Positions 30,627 through 42,067 of a stretch of DNA of 64,000 bases are shown here, piece by piece (position 1 is the first letter of the stretch; each line of letters opens with the position of its first letter). Origin of the DNA: Lanius collurio. Taxonomy: Eukaryota; Chordata; Aves; Passeriformes; Laniidae. Location: positions 6,377,682-6,441,681 of the forward strand of contig JACBWW010000016.1 in NCBI GenBank assembly GCA_020086605.1, read 5' to 3'. The notes under the pieces are model-generated. The model saw only the letters and a program-made list of their open reading frames with translations, was not told where the DNA came from and did not search any database. Both the position numbers and the translations under genes were made by a program.

Positions 30627-33230
30627 CTAAAGAAGAACAGCAGAATGTGGTTTAATTTTACTTGATTCTCAGTATTGCACATACATAAGTTTATGCTACC
30701 TAGCAAAACCAAATATGCCTCCTTGATAAAAAACAATTCTAACCCTTATGAGATTTAAAGAAGGCTGATGAGTCCATCAACACTAAACTTCATATTCAAA
30801 AGTAAATACATTTTTTTGGTAAATTGAACTATTAGGACACCAGCAGATTTTTCCATCTCCTTCAAGCCATGTTTCAGAATCACTTTATTTCCATCAGGTC
30901 CAAAACCCAATCATGTTTCCCTTTAATGCCAGCTTTTAAACCACTTCTTCCCTATGAGGAAGCTGAAGACCTCTCCACATCAGTTTCTTCCACATAACTT
31001 TTCTCCCCAAAAAGTAGTATTTTAGCTACAGGAAAAAGTCACTCTAAGTGAACTTGTTTGCAGTCCATCAAAAAAATGACATTTCAGCCAGCAAGGAGTT
31101 ACATAGTATTTTTATAAACCATATGGATTATTTTCTCAAAAAAAAAAAAGATAAAATCTTCATAGAGAAATTAAAAAAACAAAAACAAAAACCAAACAAT
31201 CAACCCTAGACTTGAGTTTTCATAATGGAATTTTGCATCATAAATCAGCATCCATCAGAATAGTCCAGCAGGAATAGAAAAACAGTCATGCAGAAATAGG
31301 GTTCAGCTTAACCATTACTTGGGAAATTAAAAACATATTTTTAATTAGGCCTCATGGATCTTTAGAAATTCGTGTAACTCCACGGCACACTGAATGACTG
31401 CAACATATAAACAGTCAAGGTAAGAGAGAAGTTCTGCCCATGGACAGAACACCAGTGACACTTGTAAGATGGTAACTCATGTAAGACTTGCAGCTGCACA
31501 ATTATGGCTTTGCTCACTCTGGAAAAACTTCTGAATTGACCATCAACAAACACATAAGCACCTCATTATTTTCTTTATGTAATTCAAGTATTTAGCATGT
31601 TTAATGAATTCAGAATAAATGTATAAAATTAGTTGAAAAGACATGGAATTTGTGAAAAGGATAAAAGTGTTCAGACTTCATCTATCAAGCTCTCCATTAC
31701 ATAAAATGCTTCAATTTTCTTTTAATATAAGAAACCTTAGTAATTTTACTAGATACTACGTAACATAAATAAAAGGTTTTTTCTAACAAGAAAGGAGTGA
31801 GAAACAGGATTGAAATATTCTCATAAATATTTGATCCTAACAGAATACTCATTTCTCTCTTTTCCATGACCAGTATGGAAAAGTGCCTATAAAAAAGTGA
31901 TCTTTAATTTGACAAAATACAGATTTTGCAAACCATTATCATTAACACAAAATAGTAGCTAAGAGCAAATAGCATGTCAGCTATGAGAGAGGAAACAAGT
32001 TTAAATGCAATCTGATTTAAAAAATCCTTAGACTACACAGAATGAAGAACCTATAATTAAAGTAGCTATTAGAAATACTACCATCAAAATAACCACACTG
32101 TGGGCTTTACAACCAATTTGTAAAAATCAAAAACAACTGTTCACATCTTTTATTTAAAATTCAAGTTTTCTTCAGAGTAACAGGGATCAAGCTCCAGATT
32201 AAAAGCACACCAGGGATTAAGTAGAAGGATTCATAATCACTCAGCCTAAGATTCCAGTTAATTTTAAGCATTAGCATAACCAGAGTGATCTCCAACTGTA
32301 ACCAGAAATTAAGTTCAGTGCCATATAAATTTGAGCTAGCTCATGTATCAGAGGATGCAGATTGAGAAATAATTCTTTTTATTCTTGCACCAGTTACTTC
32401 ATATGGTCATTTGAGAGTACACTATGCAAATGTTTTCAGGCCATGAAACCACTCAGTTAAATTAGAGCTGGTTTTGCTTGAGTTACTCTGACATGAATGA
32501 AATACTCAGAGAAGGTACCAGTGAGGTAAAGCTACATAGTAAGAAATAAAGTTAAATAACAATTAACTTTCTGCTAGAAGTTACTTTCCTTTCATGTTTA
32601 AATAATGCCAAAAATCAGGACCTACACATTCCACAACAAAGGAAGCCCTGATCAATGCAACATTAAGCAGCACTTTCTGACAAAATATCCTTCACTAATT
32701 CAGGCAAGTTTAAAGGATGCTGCAACAGCACTAAGATCTCATTTTCCAAAGTTAGCAAAGATCCTTTACAGCTAGCAGAAGTTTATTGCTGGAACCAGTT
32801 CTTCAGGATCACTTTACAATGTCAGGGATGGAAGGGAAGGAGTTCAAAGGCAACACTTTTCAATGCCAAAACCCTGGAAGATTACTAAAAGGTAAGTAGT
32901 CCAATGCTACAGAATTATTCTCTTTAGCTTCCCAGAATAAGGATTAGAGAATCTGACAAGTACCCTACAACACCAGGATTACAAAAGTATCAGTCTCTGA
33001 GTTTTATAACAGAGAAAAAACCAAAGTTTTAAACTTAAACCAACTATATACATAGCACTCTATTTTTCTGACATAAGCACATATTTAAGAAGAAATTTGT
33101 ATGGAACATTTCCTGTCCATCATCAATATTCCTCAAGAAGCCATTAAAGAGACAGTAAATAAAAACAAACACTAACAAAAAAACCCCCAACCCAATTTTT
33201 TATTTTTACTTTCAGGCAGAGAGTCCATAC
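30627..33230 (-). other. RNPC3: predicted 3' UTR intron of RNPC3
   Basis: The donor CAAG/GTATGG starts at 33,230, 13 bases after the stop codon. The acceptor TTCTTTAG ends at 30,627. Removing this U2-type intron would skip the proximal poly-A signal at 33,199-33,204 and give the long isoform. Apart from the splice signals the region is AT-rich with no genes visible. Confidence 0.55.
33199..33204 (-). terminator. RNPC3: proximal RNPC3 polyadenylation signal
   Basis: AATAAA on the minus strand, about 40 bases after the stop codon, followed by a GT-rich stretch. It would give a very short 3' UTR when the 3' UTR intron is not spliced. Confidence 0.6.
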
Positions 33231-33243
33231 CTTGTGCAGTGCT

Positions 33244-33303
33244 TTACTTTTTTCTTTTCCCTTCGTTGGCATCCTGTTTTGGTCTAGCTGAACGAGCAAA
33301 TTG
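33244..33303 (-). CDS. RNPC3: RNPC3 last coding exon
   Basis: Encodes QFARSARPKQDANEGKRKK and a TAA stop at 33,244-33,246. Acceptor AATCACAG lacks a long pyrimidine tract, as is usual for U12 introns. Confidence 0.95.
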   Translation of the reverse strand, partial: QFARSARPKQDANEGKRKK

Positions 33304-36300
33304 CTGTGATTTTGTCAAGGACTACAAGTGTCTGATAAGTGGAAGTCAACCAAGAAAGAAGAAAAAGATTACTTCTGCAAGTAAGTCTAGAAAGTGACCT
33401 TTACCTGTGAATCAATTCTACTACAGTATGAAGTACTGTTACAACAATAGTGTCTATCAGGCAGATTAGGACCTCACTGATACACACCACAGAAGTTATT
33501 AGAGAGCCTGTCCAAGAGCTTGAAATAATAAGCAAATAAGGAAGACTAACTGGGAATGGGTTAGATGCAAAAGGAGTAACTACAATAGGATAAATGCTTG
33601 ATATTTACAAATGTCCAACCCAGAACGTTAATTCTTAACTTTGATGTCTCAGTATTTGGTAGGAAAAACAGTAAAAGCAGCAGATGCTGGGCTTAATGTG
33701 AGTGTAAATAAACTATGAAATATTTAAGTGAAAAATAAGAACTCACACAAAAAAAACAGTGCTATGCAATCAAAAAGTGACAGTTCCAGCTGTAAAACCA
33801 GTCTAGAGACCATTGACTCTAATAGAAACATTTCTTATGCTCTTGATTCTGTAAATACAGACCTAACCAAATCTAAAACCTTGTATTTAATTTAAATATA
33901 AAAGCCATACAAGCTAAATTATCTTCTGTATTGTTTTTGTGGGATGAAAGATGTAAGACCAGAGAAATCTGTTTCAAAATAAACCACTTTTACTGCCCTG
34001 TTTTAGGAGAAGTGCCTCTATGTTATTTTCAGCTACCATAAAACTAACAATAGTACACTGTGTTATGCTGACTGGTTTTCTTAAGGCATTTTCTGTTTTG
34101 CAGAGCACTATGACAGCAAAACTAGATATTGGCAGTGAGTACAAAGACTATAAGGTAAATGCTTGAAGAAAAGGATACAACCACCATGGGTTTTTCAAAT
34201 AAGACATAGCCATTTGCTTCTTTTAGTGCTTTAGCAGCTGCTTTTTCATTGGGAAGCCCAATGAAAGCTTGTCCCTTCATACGGCCTTCTTTCATCAAAC
34301 GGATATCAAACCTAGGGGCACAATGGAGAAGTGGCAATTACTCATGTTCAACAAACCCTGCAGATTTCACAGCACAAAGGTATTCTCAGGCTTCAAGTTG
34401 GAGGAAAAGCAGAAACAGAAGCAAAGCCTACAAGGAGGAACAATGTCCTTGGAGACCATTTTGCCTGGGGAAACCATTTACTAAAAAGTAATAGACCGCA
34501 GGACGGCAAACTGATGAGCAGTACTGCTAAATAGGACATATGCAAAATGATCAGATACACACAATCACCTACACACTTCATTCTGTGTCACACAGCCAAG
34601 AAAAGCAAACCTGAGAATGAAAATATAAAGGCAAACTAATAGGATCTCCAGTCACTGCTCGTAAAATAATTCTATCTCTTTACTTGTTATAAATGAAGAT
34701 TTTCAGGTCTAACACATTTTTTGTTTATGCAGAAACAGAAAAAATGTAAATATGACTATTTTTAAAATCAGAGTTTTCAGCAGTGCCATAGAAATTAATA
34801 TAAAAGGCTTAATTTTAACCAAGTACCAAATGAACTCACATATTGCGTTCCACCTCTGACTGGAAGTCAACGTATCTTCCAAAAATGAACTTGAGATCCT
34901 GAAATTAAAGTGGAAGGTGAAGAGAAATGATAGAAAAAAAGCCATTTTGATAGATATCTAATTTCCTTGTTTACCTACCTTTTCTTGAACTTGTTTAGCT
35001 AGATTCTTCACATATATCCTGCAATTTGGATCACCTGGCTCATAGTTTTTGAAAACAGAAAATTTTTCCATTTCTTGAAGACAAAAAAAATAAACCGTAC
35101 TTTACGTCATTTACTTTGCACATTTGCTCACATATACCTAAGTATAAAATAATTTAATATACCATCAATTAAGAAAAGAAACATTTAAGCTGTTTGTTGC
35201 AGCAAATCAAAAAGCTATTACTAGATAATATATTCTCATAGTTATACCTTCTCTAGAAAGTCTGTTTTTTTCTAGATCCTTTCTAGAAATAAATTCTGAT
35301 GGTATTTCCTCATCCTCCTCTTCAGTTTCCATTTTATCATTTGAGCTAGGAGCTGGGAAAATCCTTCCAAAGCCTGTATTATTGATTTCTTCTGTGCTTG
35401 CATAAAGGTCTGAAATTCAACAAATTATGTAAATGGTTTGTACATTTATTCACAACAAGATCAAGAGCCAGCAAGAAAAACATACTCTTTCCAGCAACAT
35501 TTTAATAGAGCAGACTTTGTAAGGCAATTTGAATCCATCCTTAAAACTGCCTTAATCCCTAGATTGACAAAACCACCTGCTCTGTACAGTCCTCTACAAC
35601 CCATGTAGCCATGGCACACATTAGCACAAAACTTGCCTTGCTGTTTAAGCCTGTATCCATTGCAGTATTTTCCTTTAAAGAAACTGGATGTTACTGTAAG
35701 AATCACAGATTAACCATAACCCTCTAAAAAGCCACCACACCTCATTGTTATCATTGCCCAGCATTTTTATGGCAGATAATCAGTGCACCACAGAGAAGGG
35801 GTTGGCAATCACTTGGATGCTGCTCTCTAAGAGCTGGAAAAGGAAAATCTGAAATTAGCCTCATAGATTCATTTACACCATAAAATACTGAGAATGCATT
35901 TGTAACATTTCCATCCTAACATTTAAAAGACAGTGCAATTCACCATAAAACTATAGAGCACATAGGGGAGAGACCTTTAAAATCCTTGGGATCCTTTCCA
36001 AAGCTTATAACATGGGAAAAACAGCAAATGCAAACATGATGTAACTTGGTGTTGAAAGCTCCAATATAATAGAGGAAAAGAATTTCCTGGCATAAATTTC
36101 AGCACCCTTCTACACACTAAAGTCATGTGATTTTAGCATTAAACACATTTGAAGTACAAACACTCTTACCATTTTTTTCTTCTTTTTCTGAGTTTATCTG
36201 AAGAACAGCTGGGATCTCAGTACTAATATGAAACTCTATTTTTTTATGACCTACATGCTGTGGCTGCTCAAAGACATCTGAAGGTGACAGTGCAGGGTGC

Positions 36301-39300
36301 AAGTTACTGTTTAAAACAACAATATGTTAATTAAAGATTCAGACACTAATGAATGCATGGTTAAATACAAGATTTCTTCCATTTAGATTTTATGTTGTTG
36401 TTTACCACAAACACATGTTCTCCATTTCATACATTTCACTCAATGGAGTTCCAGGTGATTAGAACACTGCAAATACAGCAGCTATGTCCAGCATGGGAGC
36501 AAAACCACGAATCACGTACCACAGTACAATACACACAAGGCATTTATTAAAAACTTCATCAGTAACTTAAGCAAGAACAATAACTGTCCGTGCTGCTGCT
36601 CTCAACTAGTGTATTATATAATATATATTATATATATATATTTCTTTCTTGTATATTAAAAAAATATATAGCAAATCACTTGGAGGAAGCAGGCAGCTAT
36701 TAATAAAAACATACTCACAATCATTCATCACAACATAGAAATACTGCACTGCTGTCTACTGTGGCATACAACTGCAGTTCCAAAACCCAAACTTATTGTA
36801 AACCAAGTCAGTTTCTATTCTTCCAGTATCATACTTTTAAATTTTTGTTTTAAGAAGCAGCCCAAACACTAAATCTAAATTCCTTCTGTCAGAGCTGTGA
36901 TGTCAAACTAGCTATCTTTTTATGAAAAGGAAGTTCTATTAGTTTGACAGAAGAGAAACAGAGCTTCAATCAGACACACTTTAAGGTTGTTGAACAGACT
37001 TTAGTTCAAATTAGAGGAAAAATTTGACTTTTAGAGCAATAAAACCAACAGGATAAGTGCAAAAACCACAAACCTGTGGGAAGTACACACAGGAACATTC
37101 AACATGTCTTTTATTCTCTGCTTTTTTCTAACACCACGTTTCTTTGTATTTATTGGTCTTTTAGGCTGAAGGGTTGCCAATTCCATCAACTTGGTCATTC
37201 TGTTTTACACAAAAATAAAAACAAAAATAAAACATAGTTTACAGTTTATTTGAAAACACTCACTTAGAAAAACCTACCTCTTTCCTTAAAGGGAAACACA
37301 GAACTTCTCAGAATATAATTATAAAACTAGCTACCTTAAAACTGACACTGTAACACACAGCAAATCAATACACACAGAGCACTTAAGGACTGACCAAAAT
37401 CATAACAGGTTAGTGATGCCCTTCCTTCCCCAAGATGCTCCTTACTGGGACACTGAAGCTCTGATAGAAGCTGTGATGCCCCAAGCTGAACTTGATTTAC
37501 AGGGCTAGCTTTTTCCAAATGATGTATTCTTCCAAATAAAGCATAGACTTGCAGATCTACTTCTCAGTTTAGAGAGCAAAGAAAAAAGATGCTTTTAAAT
37601 TGAGTTTTAAAGATTAAAAAAAAATACAGCTATGATGCAATTCAGTTGCAAAACGGCAAGAGAATCCTCAGCACAAATATCACCACCCCTAGCAATACCC
37701 GCTGATGTACAAAGAACATTTTGGAAGTTGGTGTGCACATATGATTCAGGCTGAGCACTCAATTTAGTAAAGATGTGGAGCAATGAAGACTTCAGAAAAT
37801 GAACTGATTTCTGCTTCCTTACATCTGCACTCTTCAAGCTGAGTTTTTGTTTAGTTGGGCTTTTTTTGGACATGGGAACAAATGATAATCTGCACACCAA
37901 TAGGCCAGTTTCCTTTCCTTACTGCATTTAAACCAGCACTGTCCTTCTGTATGCTGGAGTTTCTCTAAGCATCTGGAAAGATTTCCACATGCTCTCTCTA
38001 CTGGATACCACAGCTATATTCTGCAAACATTTACATTTTCTGAGATAGAAGACAGAACAGTAAAACCACCGCTTTAAACAAGCGCAAAATCTTGCAAACG
38101 ACTGTAAAATGCATACCTCTCCTTTTCCTCATCGTTGTCACTTTCATATTCTGATTCATCCCCACTAGACAGTTCTTCTTCCTCTTCTGGCAAAGGAGGC
38201 TCTTCAGGAGGCAGAGGTGGGACTGGGGGGGGTGGCACAGGCACTGGTAAATACTCTTCATACTAATTATGGGGATAAAGTTTAAAAAATTAAACTTTTT
38301 AAAGAAAAAAAAAAGTCAAAGCAATAAATCATAATTTAACAAGAAGTATTTTCTCAAAGCATGCTTATAGGGATCTAGATGCCATTTTGGTAAACTACAT
38401 TACTAAAGAAAAACTTTCCTCCAGCAAAAAAAAAATTAGCAGCTTTCTGACACATAACAGTGAATGTTTTCCTTAAGTTGAGGTGATTAAAAAAATACAG
38501 CAACCGTGATCCTGGATTTTCACTTTACACTCGGCTTCAAGGACTGTCCTGAGAAGAATGAGGTCAAAACATACGGGTGGAGGCTTAAGGTTCCAAAGCC
38601 ACCTTAGTTTCAACAGTGAATCAACATTTTGAAACATTCCAGTGCTGCTGCCATAGATGTGTATTTCTTTGTTCCAAGTCCAGTCAAAAGAATTTCTTCA
38701 GGAGACCAACATGCACATTGAACCCAGTGAATTGCAGCAGGATTTGCAACCCTCCAGAGACTCCTCCAGCTTTTAGATCTCCTACCATGCTGCTAACATT
38801 TTAAATTGTGAATCAGTTCTACAGTACTGAAAACATGTATTTAAAAAGTTACCATGGGAGGGCGAGCAGTAATTGGTCCAAAAGGTGGAGGAAGATTCAT
38901 TTTATTCATCAGATGAAGTACCTGAAATGATTCAAAATAAGTAAGGTTTCCTTTAAATTAGTAAGTGATATCAGTGCCTTGCAAGGTAAAAACAGCCAAT
39001 CACTCCTGGCAGTGTAAATCAGCAGTTTTAATGCTCATGAACAATGTGAAACCTCTACTTGAGATCCAACACCAATGGTCAATATAAGCAACACCCACAC
39101 AAGGCTAATAAAAAAAGTACAGCATCTTCTCAGAACGAAATTCCAGGTGCTCAAATACACATCTAATGAGGAAGAGCATATCCAGTCAAGTCTTTAATGT
39201 CAATTAAGTAAGCTACCTCTGGGTAATAAAATCTCATTACCTCAACACAGCAAAAAACTAAGATTGGTTAACACTACCACAAAAAAAACCCCAACTTAAT

Positions 39301-40976
39301 ATTTACTATGACAAAAGAATTACTTTCGTGGATAAGAGGGAAAAATAGATGGTTTTAATTTTATACTCTTTTTTACTTACCTGGACATAAAACTTGGGCA
39401 CACTTGCCAATGCATTTGCTATATTTGCTAGAATCGCACTTGAAGGTGGTGGATACAAATATTTGAGGCAAGAATTGATGGGAAAGGTGAGGCTGAGGAA
39501 AAAAGATTAAAAACAAGACACCTTAACATTACTGCTACTTAATTACTGGTAACAATTAATGATTACTAGAGGATTAACTATTGATTACATGTGAAGTAAC
39601 ACTGAAATATTATTATTTCCGCTAGTTTTGGGCCAATTACAATGCCTTTAACATCAAGGAGTAGTCCCCAATACACGACAGATTTACTGGGCTTGGGCAT
39701 AATGAAATTATCAACCCATGCAGAAGCCTAAAGCAAACAGAAACAATCAACATGTCCAAAAGCACAGCACAGCAGGCTGTACAAATATCATAAACTCAAT
39801 GCTCAAATTAGCTTCATTCTTTCTGAATGCAAAAATGAAGGCAAAAAAAGGAAGAAACATCTGGAAAGACAAGTGAATGGAATTCTGCTGTTAACACCAG
39901 GCCAACCTCAGCCCTCCAGCTCCAGAAAGCAATGCCTACTGCTAGAAGGCTGTTCTGCAATCTGTAACTTCACAGCTCAAAGCACCACCAGTCACCAACG
40001 GCGAGGAGTCTAAACTTGAGGAACTGAAACTTCATATTTATGACAATACAGCTTTGCCTGTGGAACATATAAGGAAACAAAACTCTTGTTCCACAGTATA
40101 TAACACCTTCCAAAATAATCTGTAACAGAATAAAATAATTAAGACAAATAAAACCCCCACACTAACCCATGGTTTGGTGCAATTCCATTCTCTATTTTAA
40201 CACAGTTTGGTTCTATCTTCTCTTCTTCTTTCACTGGTTCTTCTGAACTGAAAATTAATTTAGTCTTAATTAAAACAGAGCAAAATTTAAGTATGCCTTA
40301 TGTAACATATAAAATATGCATACTTTATTAATAAATATAAAAAATAAACTAGCACAGGTATTTTTAACATCTTTTACTAATTGTACTACTACAGCTGTTA
40401 TCAATTTTCCATAATTAATACATGTGGATAATTACAATAGTGACAGTCTTCTAAAATACATACTTATGTAGATTTAAGTAAGTCTCCCCATATTTAAACA
40501 CTCCTGATTCAAATCCACTCACAGTAAAAGAACTGAAATTATTTGTCATGCACTCTGTTCAGAGACCAAAGGTATTAAATTATTGATTTGTTCTTATTCA
40601 GAAAGTGGAGTAAGTAACTTGAAACCTCTACTACAGTACTTTTAATTATGCACTATTACATAGCTTTTATCAGTTATTTACACATCCCAGCTCTGCAGGG
40701 AGGAATGCAGTCACTCGCCTATAGATCTGAACCTGTTTGTTAAGACTCCCAAGTGGTTACAATTTATCCTTTGAGTTAAAGTACCACCAAGGTACCATAT
40801 ATACAGAATCTCTTTTCCTTGACCACGAATATAACAAGAAAATTATTCTGCACATACCTTTTGCACTTGTCTGAGACAGAAGGCTGGCTAAGTACCTGAG
40901 CACTCTCTTGCTCCTTTGCAAATTCAACTACTAACGTGTGACCTAAAAGTTTCAGCTGATGCAGCCTTGATAAAGC
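33244..40976 (-). CDS. RNPC3: RNPC3, U11/U12 snRNP 65K protein, 5' end missing
   Basis: RNA-binding protein that bridges U11 (via U11-59K) and U12 snRNA in the minor-spliceosome di-snRNP in the nucleus. Coding exons in transcript order: 40858-40976, 40167-40247, 39381-39492, 38853-38921, 38117-38262, 37074-37199, 36170-36306, 35248-35409, 34979-35073, 34840-34898, 34179-34311, 33244-33303. Phases join to 433 codons including stop. The first visible exon carries the end of RRM1 (LGHTLVVEFAKEQ). The middle has a proline/acidic segment and a basic segment (KRGVRKKQRIKD). RRM2 has RNP2 IYVKNL and RNP1 KGQAFIGL, and the tail is basic. The human protein has 517 residues, so about 80 N-terminal residues, most of RRM1, are absent. 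They may lie in the gap at 41,379 or further upstream. No disabling mutation is seen. Confidence 0.95.
33314..33321 (-). promoter_or_regulatory. RNPC3: U12-type branch site
   Basis: TCCTTGAC on the minus strand, fitting the U12 consensus TCCTTRAC. The branch A would be at 33,315, about 11 bases from the intron end, the short distance expected for U12 introns. Confidence 0.85.
34170..34178 (-). promoter_or_regulatory. RNPC3: U12-type 5' splice site
   Basis: GTATCCTTT starts directly after the codon GTT of PMVV and matches the minor-spliceosome donor consensus at all nine positions. Confidence 0.9.
34179..34311 (-). CDS. RNPC3: RNPC3 exon, RRM2 RNP1, ending at a U12-type donor
   Basis: Encodes FDIRLMKEGRMKGQAFIGLP and the last helix and strand of RRM2 (KALKEANGYVLFEKPMVV). 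Acceptor TGCCCCTAG. The donor at 34,178 is GTATCCTTT, not a U2-type site. Confidence 0.95.
34840..34898 (-). CDS. RNPC3: RNPC3 exon, RRM2
   Basis: Encodes DLKFIFGRYVDFQSEVERN and two bases of the next codon. Acceptor AATTTCAG and donor GTGAGT. Confidence 0.93.
34979..35073 (-). CDS. RNPC3: RNPC3 exon, start of RRM2
   Basis: Encodes MEKFSVFKNYEPGDPNC and RIYVKNLAKQVQEK, including RNP2. Acceptor CTTCAAG and donor GTAGGT. Confidence 0.93.
35248..35409 (-). CDS. RNPC3: RNPC3 exon
   Basis: Encodes NNTGFGRIFPAPSSND, an acidic run, then EFISRKDLEKNRLSRE, leading into RRM2. Acceptor GAATTTCAG and donor GTATAA. Confidence 0.93.
36170..36306 (-). CDS. RNPC3: RNPC3 exon
   Basis: Encodes LHPALSPSDVFEQPQHVGHK and IEFHISTEIPAVLQ. 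Acceptor TTTAAACAG and donor GTAAGA. Confidence 0.93.
36612..36641. repeat. TA-rich microsatellite in an RNPC3 intron
   Basis: Imperfect TATATA run within the intron between the exons at 36,170 and 37,074. Confidence 0.85.
37074..37199 (-). CDS. RNPC3: RNPC3 exon (basic region)
   Basis: Encodes MTKLMELATLQPKRP, KKRGVRKKQRIKDMLN and VPVCTSH. Acceptor GTAAAACAG and donor GTTTGT, a less common but acceptable donor. Confidence 0.92.
38117..38262 (-). CDS. RNPC3: RNPC3 exon (proline-rich and acidic)
   Basis: Encodes YEEYLPVPVPPPPVPPLPPE and then EEEEELSSGDESEYESDNDE. Acceptor ATAATTAG and donor GTATGC. A run of eight C within the coding strand is a risk point for sequencing error, but the frame is open. 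Confidence 0.93.
38853..38921 (-). CDS. RNPC3: RNPC3 exon
   Basis: Twenty-three codons with VLHLMNKMNLPPPFGPITAR and PPM, the same size as the human exon. Acceptor TCATTTCAG and donor GTAACT. Confidence 0.95.
39381..39492 (-). CDS. RNPC3: RNPC3 exon
   Basis: Encodes LTFPINSCLKYLYPPPSSAI and ANALASVPKFYVQ, closely matching vertebrate 65K proteins. Acceptor TTTCCTCAG and donor GTAAGT. Confidence 0.95.
40167..40247 (-). CDS. RNPC3: RNPC3 exon (acidic linker)
   Basis: Encodes SEEPVKEEEKIEPN and VKIENGIAPNHG. Acceptor AATTTTCAG and donor GTTAGT. The phases match both neighbours. Confidence 0.88.
40858..40976 (-). CDS. RNPC3: RNPC3 exon, end of RRM1
   Basis: Encodes ALSRLHQLKLLGHTLVVEFA and an acidic/serine stretch ending DKCK plus two bases. 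Acceptor ACTTGAAG, with a weak pyrimidine tract, and donor GTATGT. This is the most 5' RNPC3 exon I can identify. Confidence 0.9.
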
Positions 40977-41378
40977 CTTCAAGTAATTATAGAGAAGAAA
41001 AGAAAGAAAGGGAAGAGGACACACATGAGATTTATTTTAAAGCATAACTGTTTTTGCTTTGATAGGTAAACTGGCCACGGGATGCAGTCCCAGCTGCTTT
41101 AAGCTAAGTCTGTGCTGCTGTGGACACCAGAGTTCTGCATGGTTTGTGTCTTCACAGCCCCGCTTTTAGCAGCATTTCCTGCTGGCAGAAGGAAAGGGAC
41201 AAGGCTGCACAGCCAGACCCACTGCAGAGTTCTGTCACCTGAACACAGCAGCAGCCTTAACAATCGAGACTTTTCACACAGCCTAGTAAATCTCTGGGAT
41301 TTCAAGTAACCAGCCCTTTTCTCCTGAAGTACAAGCATGGTAAACTCTCTCAGTAACAGATGAGAATTTTAAAATCAA

Positions 41379-41768
41379 NNNNNNNNNNNNNNNNNNNNNN
41401 NNNNNNNNNNNNNNNNNNNNNNNNNNNNNNNNNNNNNNNNNNNNNNNNNNNNNNNNNNNNNNNNNNNNNNNNNNNNNNNNNNNNNNNNNNNNNNNNNNNN
41501 NNNNNNNNNNNNNNNNNNNNNNNNNNNNNNNNNNNNNNNNNNNNNNNNNNNNNNNNNNNNNNNNNNNNNNNNNNNNNNNNNNNNNNNNNNNNNNNNNNNN
41601 NNNNNNNNNNNNNNNNNNNNNNNNNNNNNNNNNNNNNNNNNNNNNNNNNNNNNNNNNNNNNNNNNNNNNNNNNNNNNNNNNNNNNNNNNNNNNNNNNNNN
41701 NNNNNNNNNNNNNNNNNNNNNNNNNNNNNNNNNNNNNNNNNNNNNNNNNNNNNNNNNNNNNNNNNNNN
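41379..41768. other. assembly gap (390 N)
   Basis: Unsequenced bases. It lies about 400 bases upstream of the first visible RNPC3 exon, where the missing RRM1 exon and a GC-rich promoter could sit. The true gap length is unknown. Confidence 0.99.
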
Positions 41769-42067
41769 TCCTAATAAACGTTGCTTTCAAAAGTGCCCTC
41801 TCCTCAGCATTTAGCTGAAGAGACTTCTCCCTCCCTCCCCCCCTCCCCCGAATACCGAGGTGCTGTGTCATGGCTGGGACGGGCATTAACCTCCTTCCTC
41901 GGGGCAGCAGCAGTGCCTGGCCAAGGGAAACACAGCCATACTCACAATCTGTGACGGGATAATGCAGCGTCAGCAGTGAGGATGCACAGATTCCTGGCAC
42001 CTACCACTGCAGCCACACAGGCGGCTCCGAAGCCTGCCTTGTTCTGGAGGACATAGGCTGTGATCTC

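Noticed and set aside
41350..42000. 216-codon frame across the N gap, and its LNAEERALLK stretch resembling LTAEEKEDLLK of RNPC3 RRM1
   Set aside because: Most of the frame is N. The short similarity is not flanked by RNP2 or the rest of RRM1, so it is probably chance.
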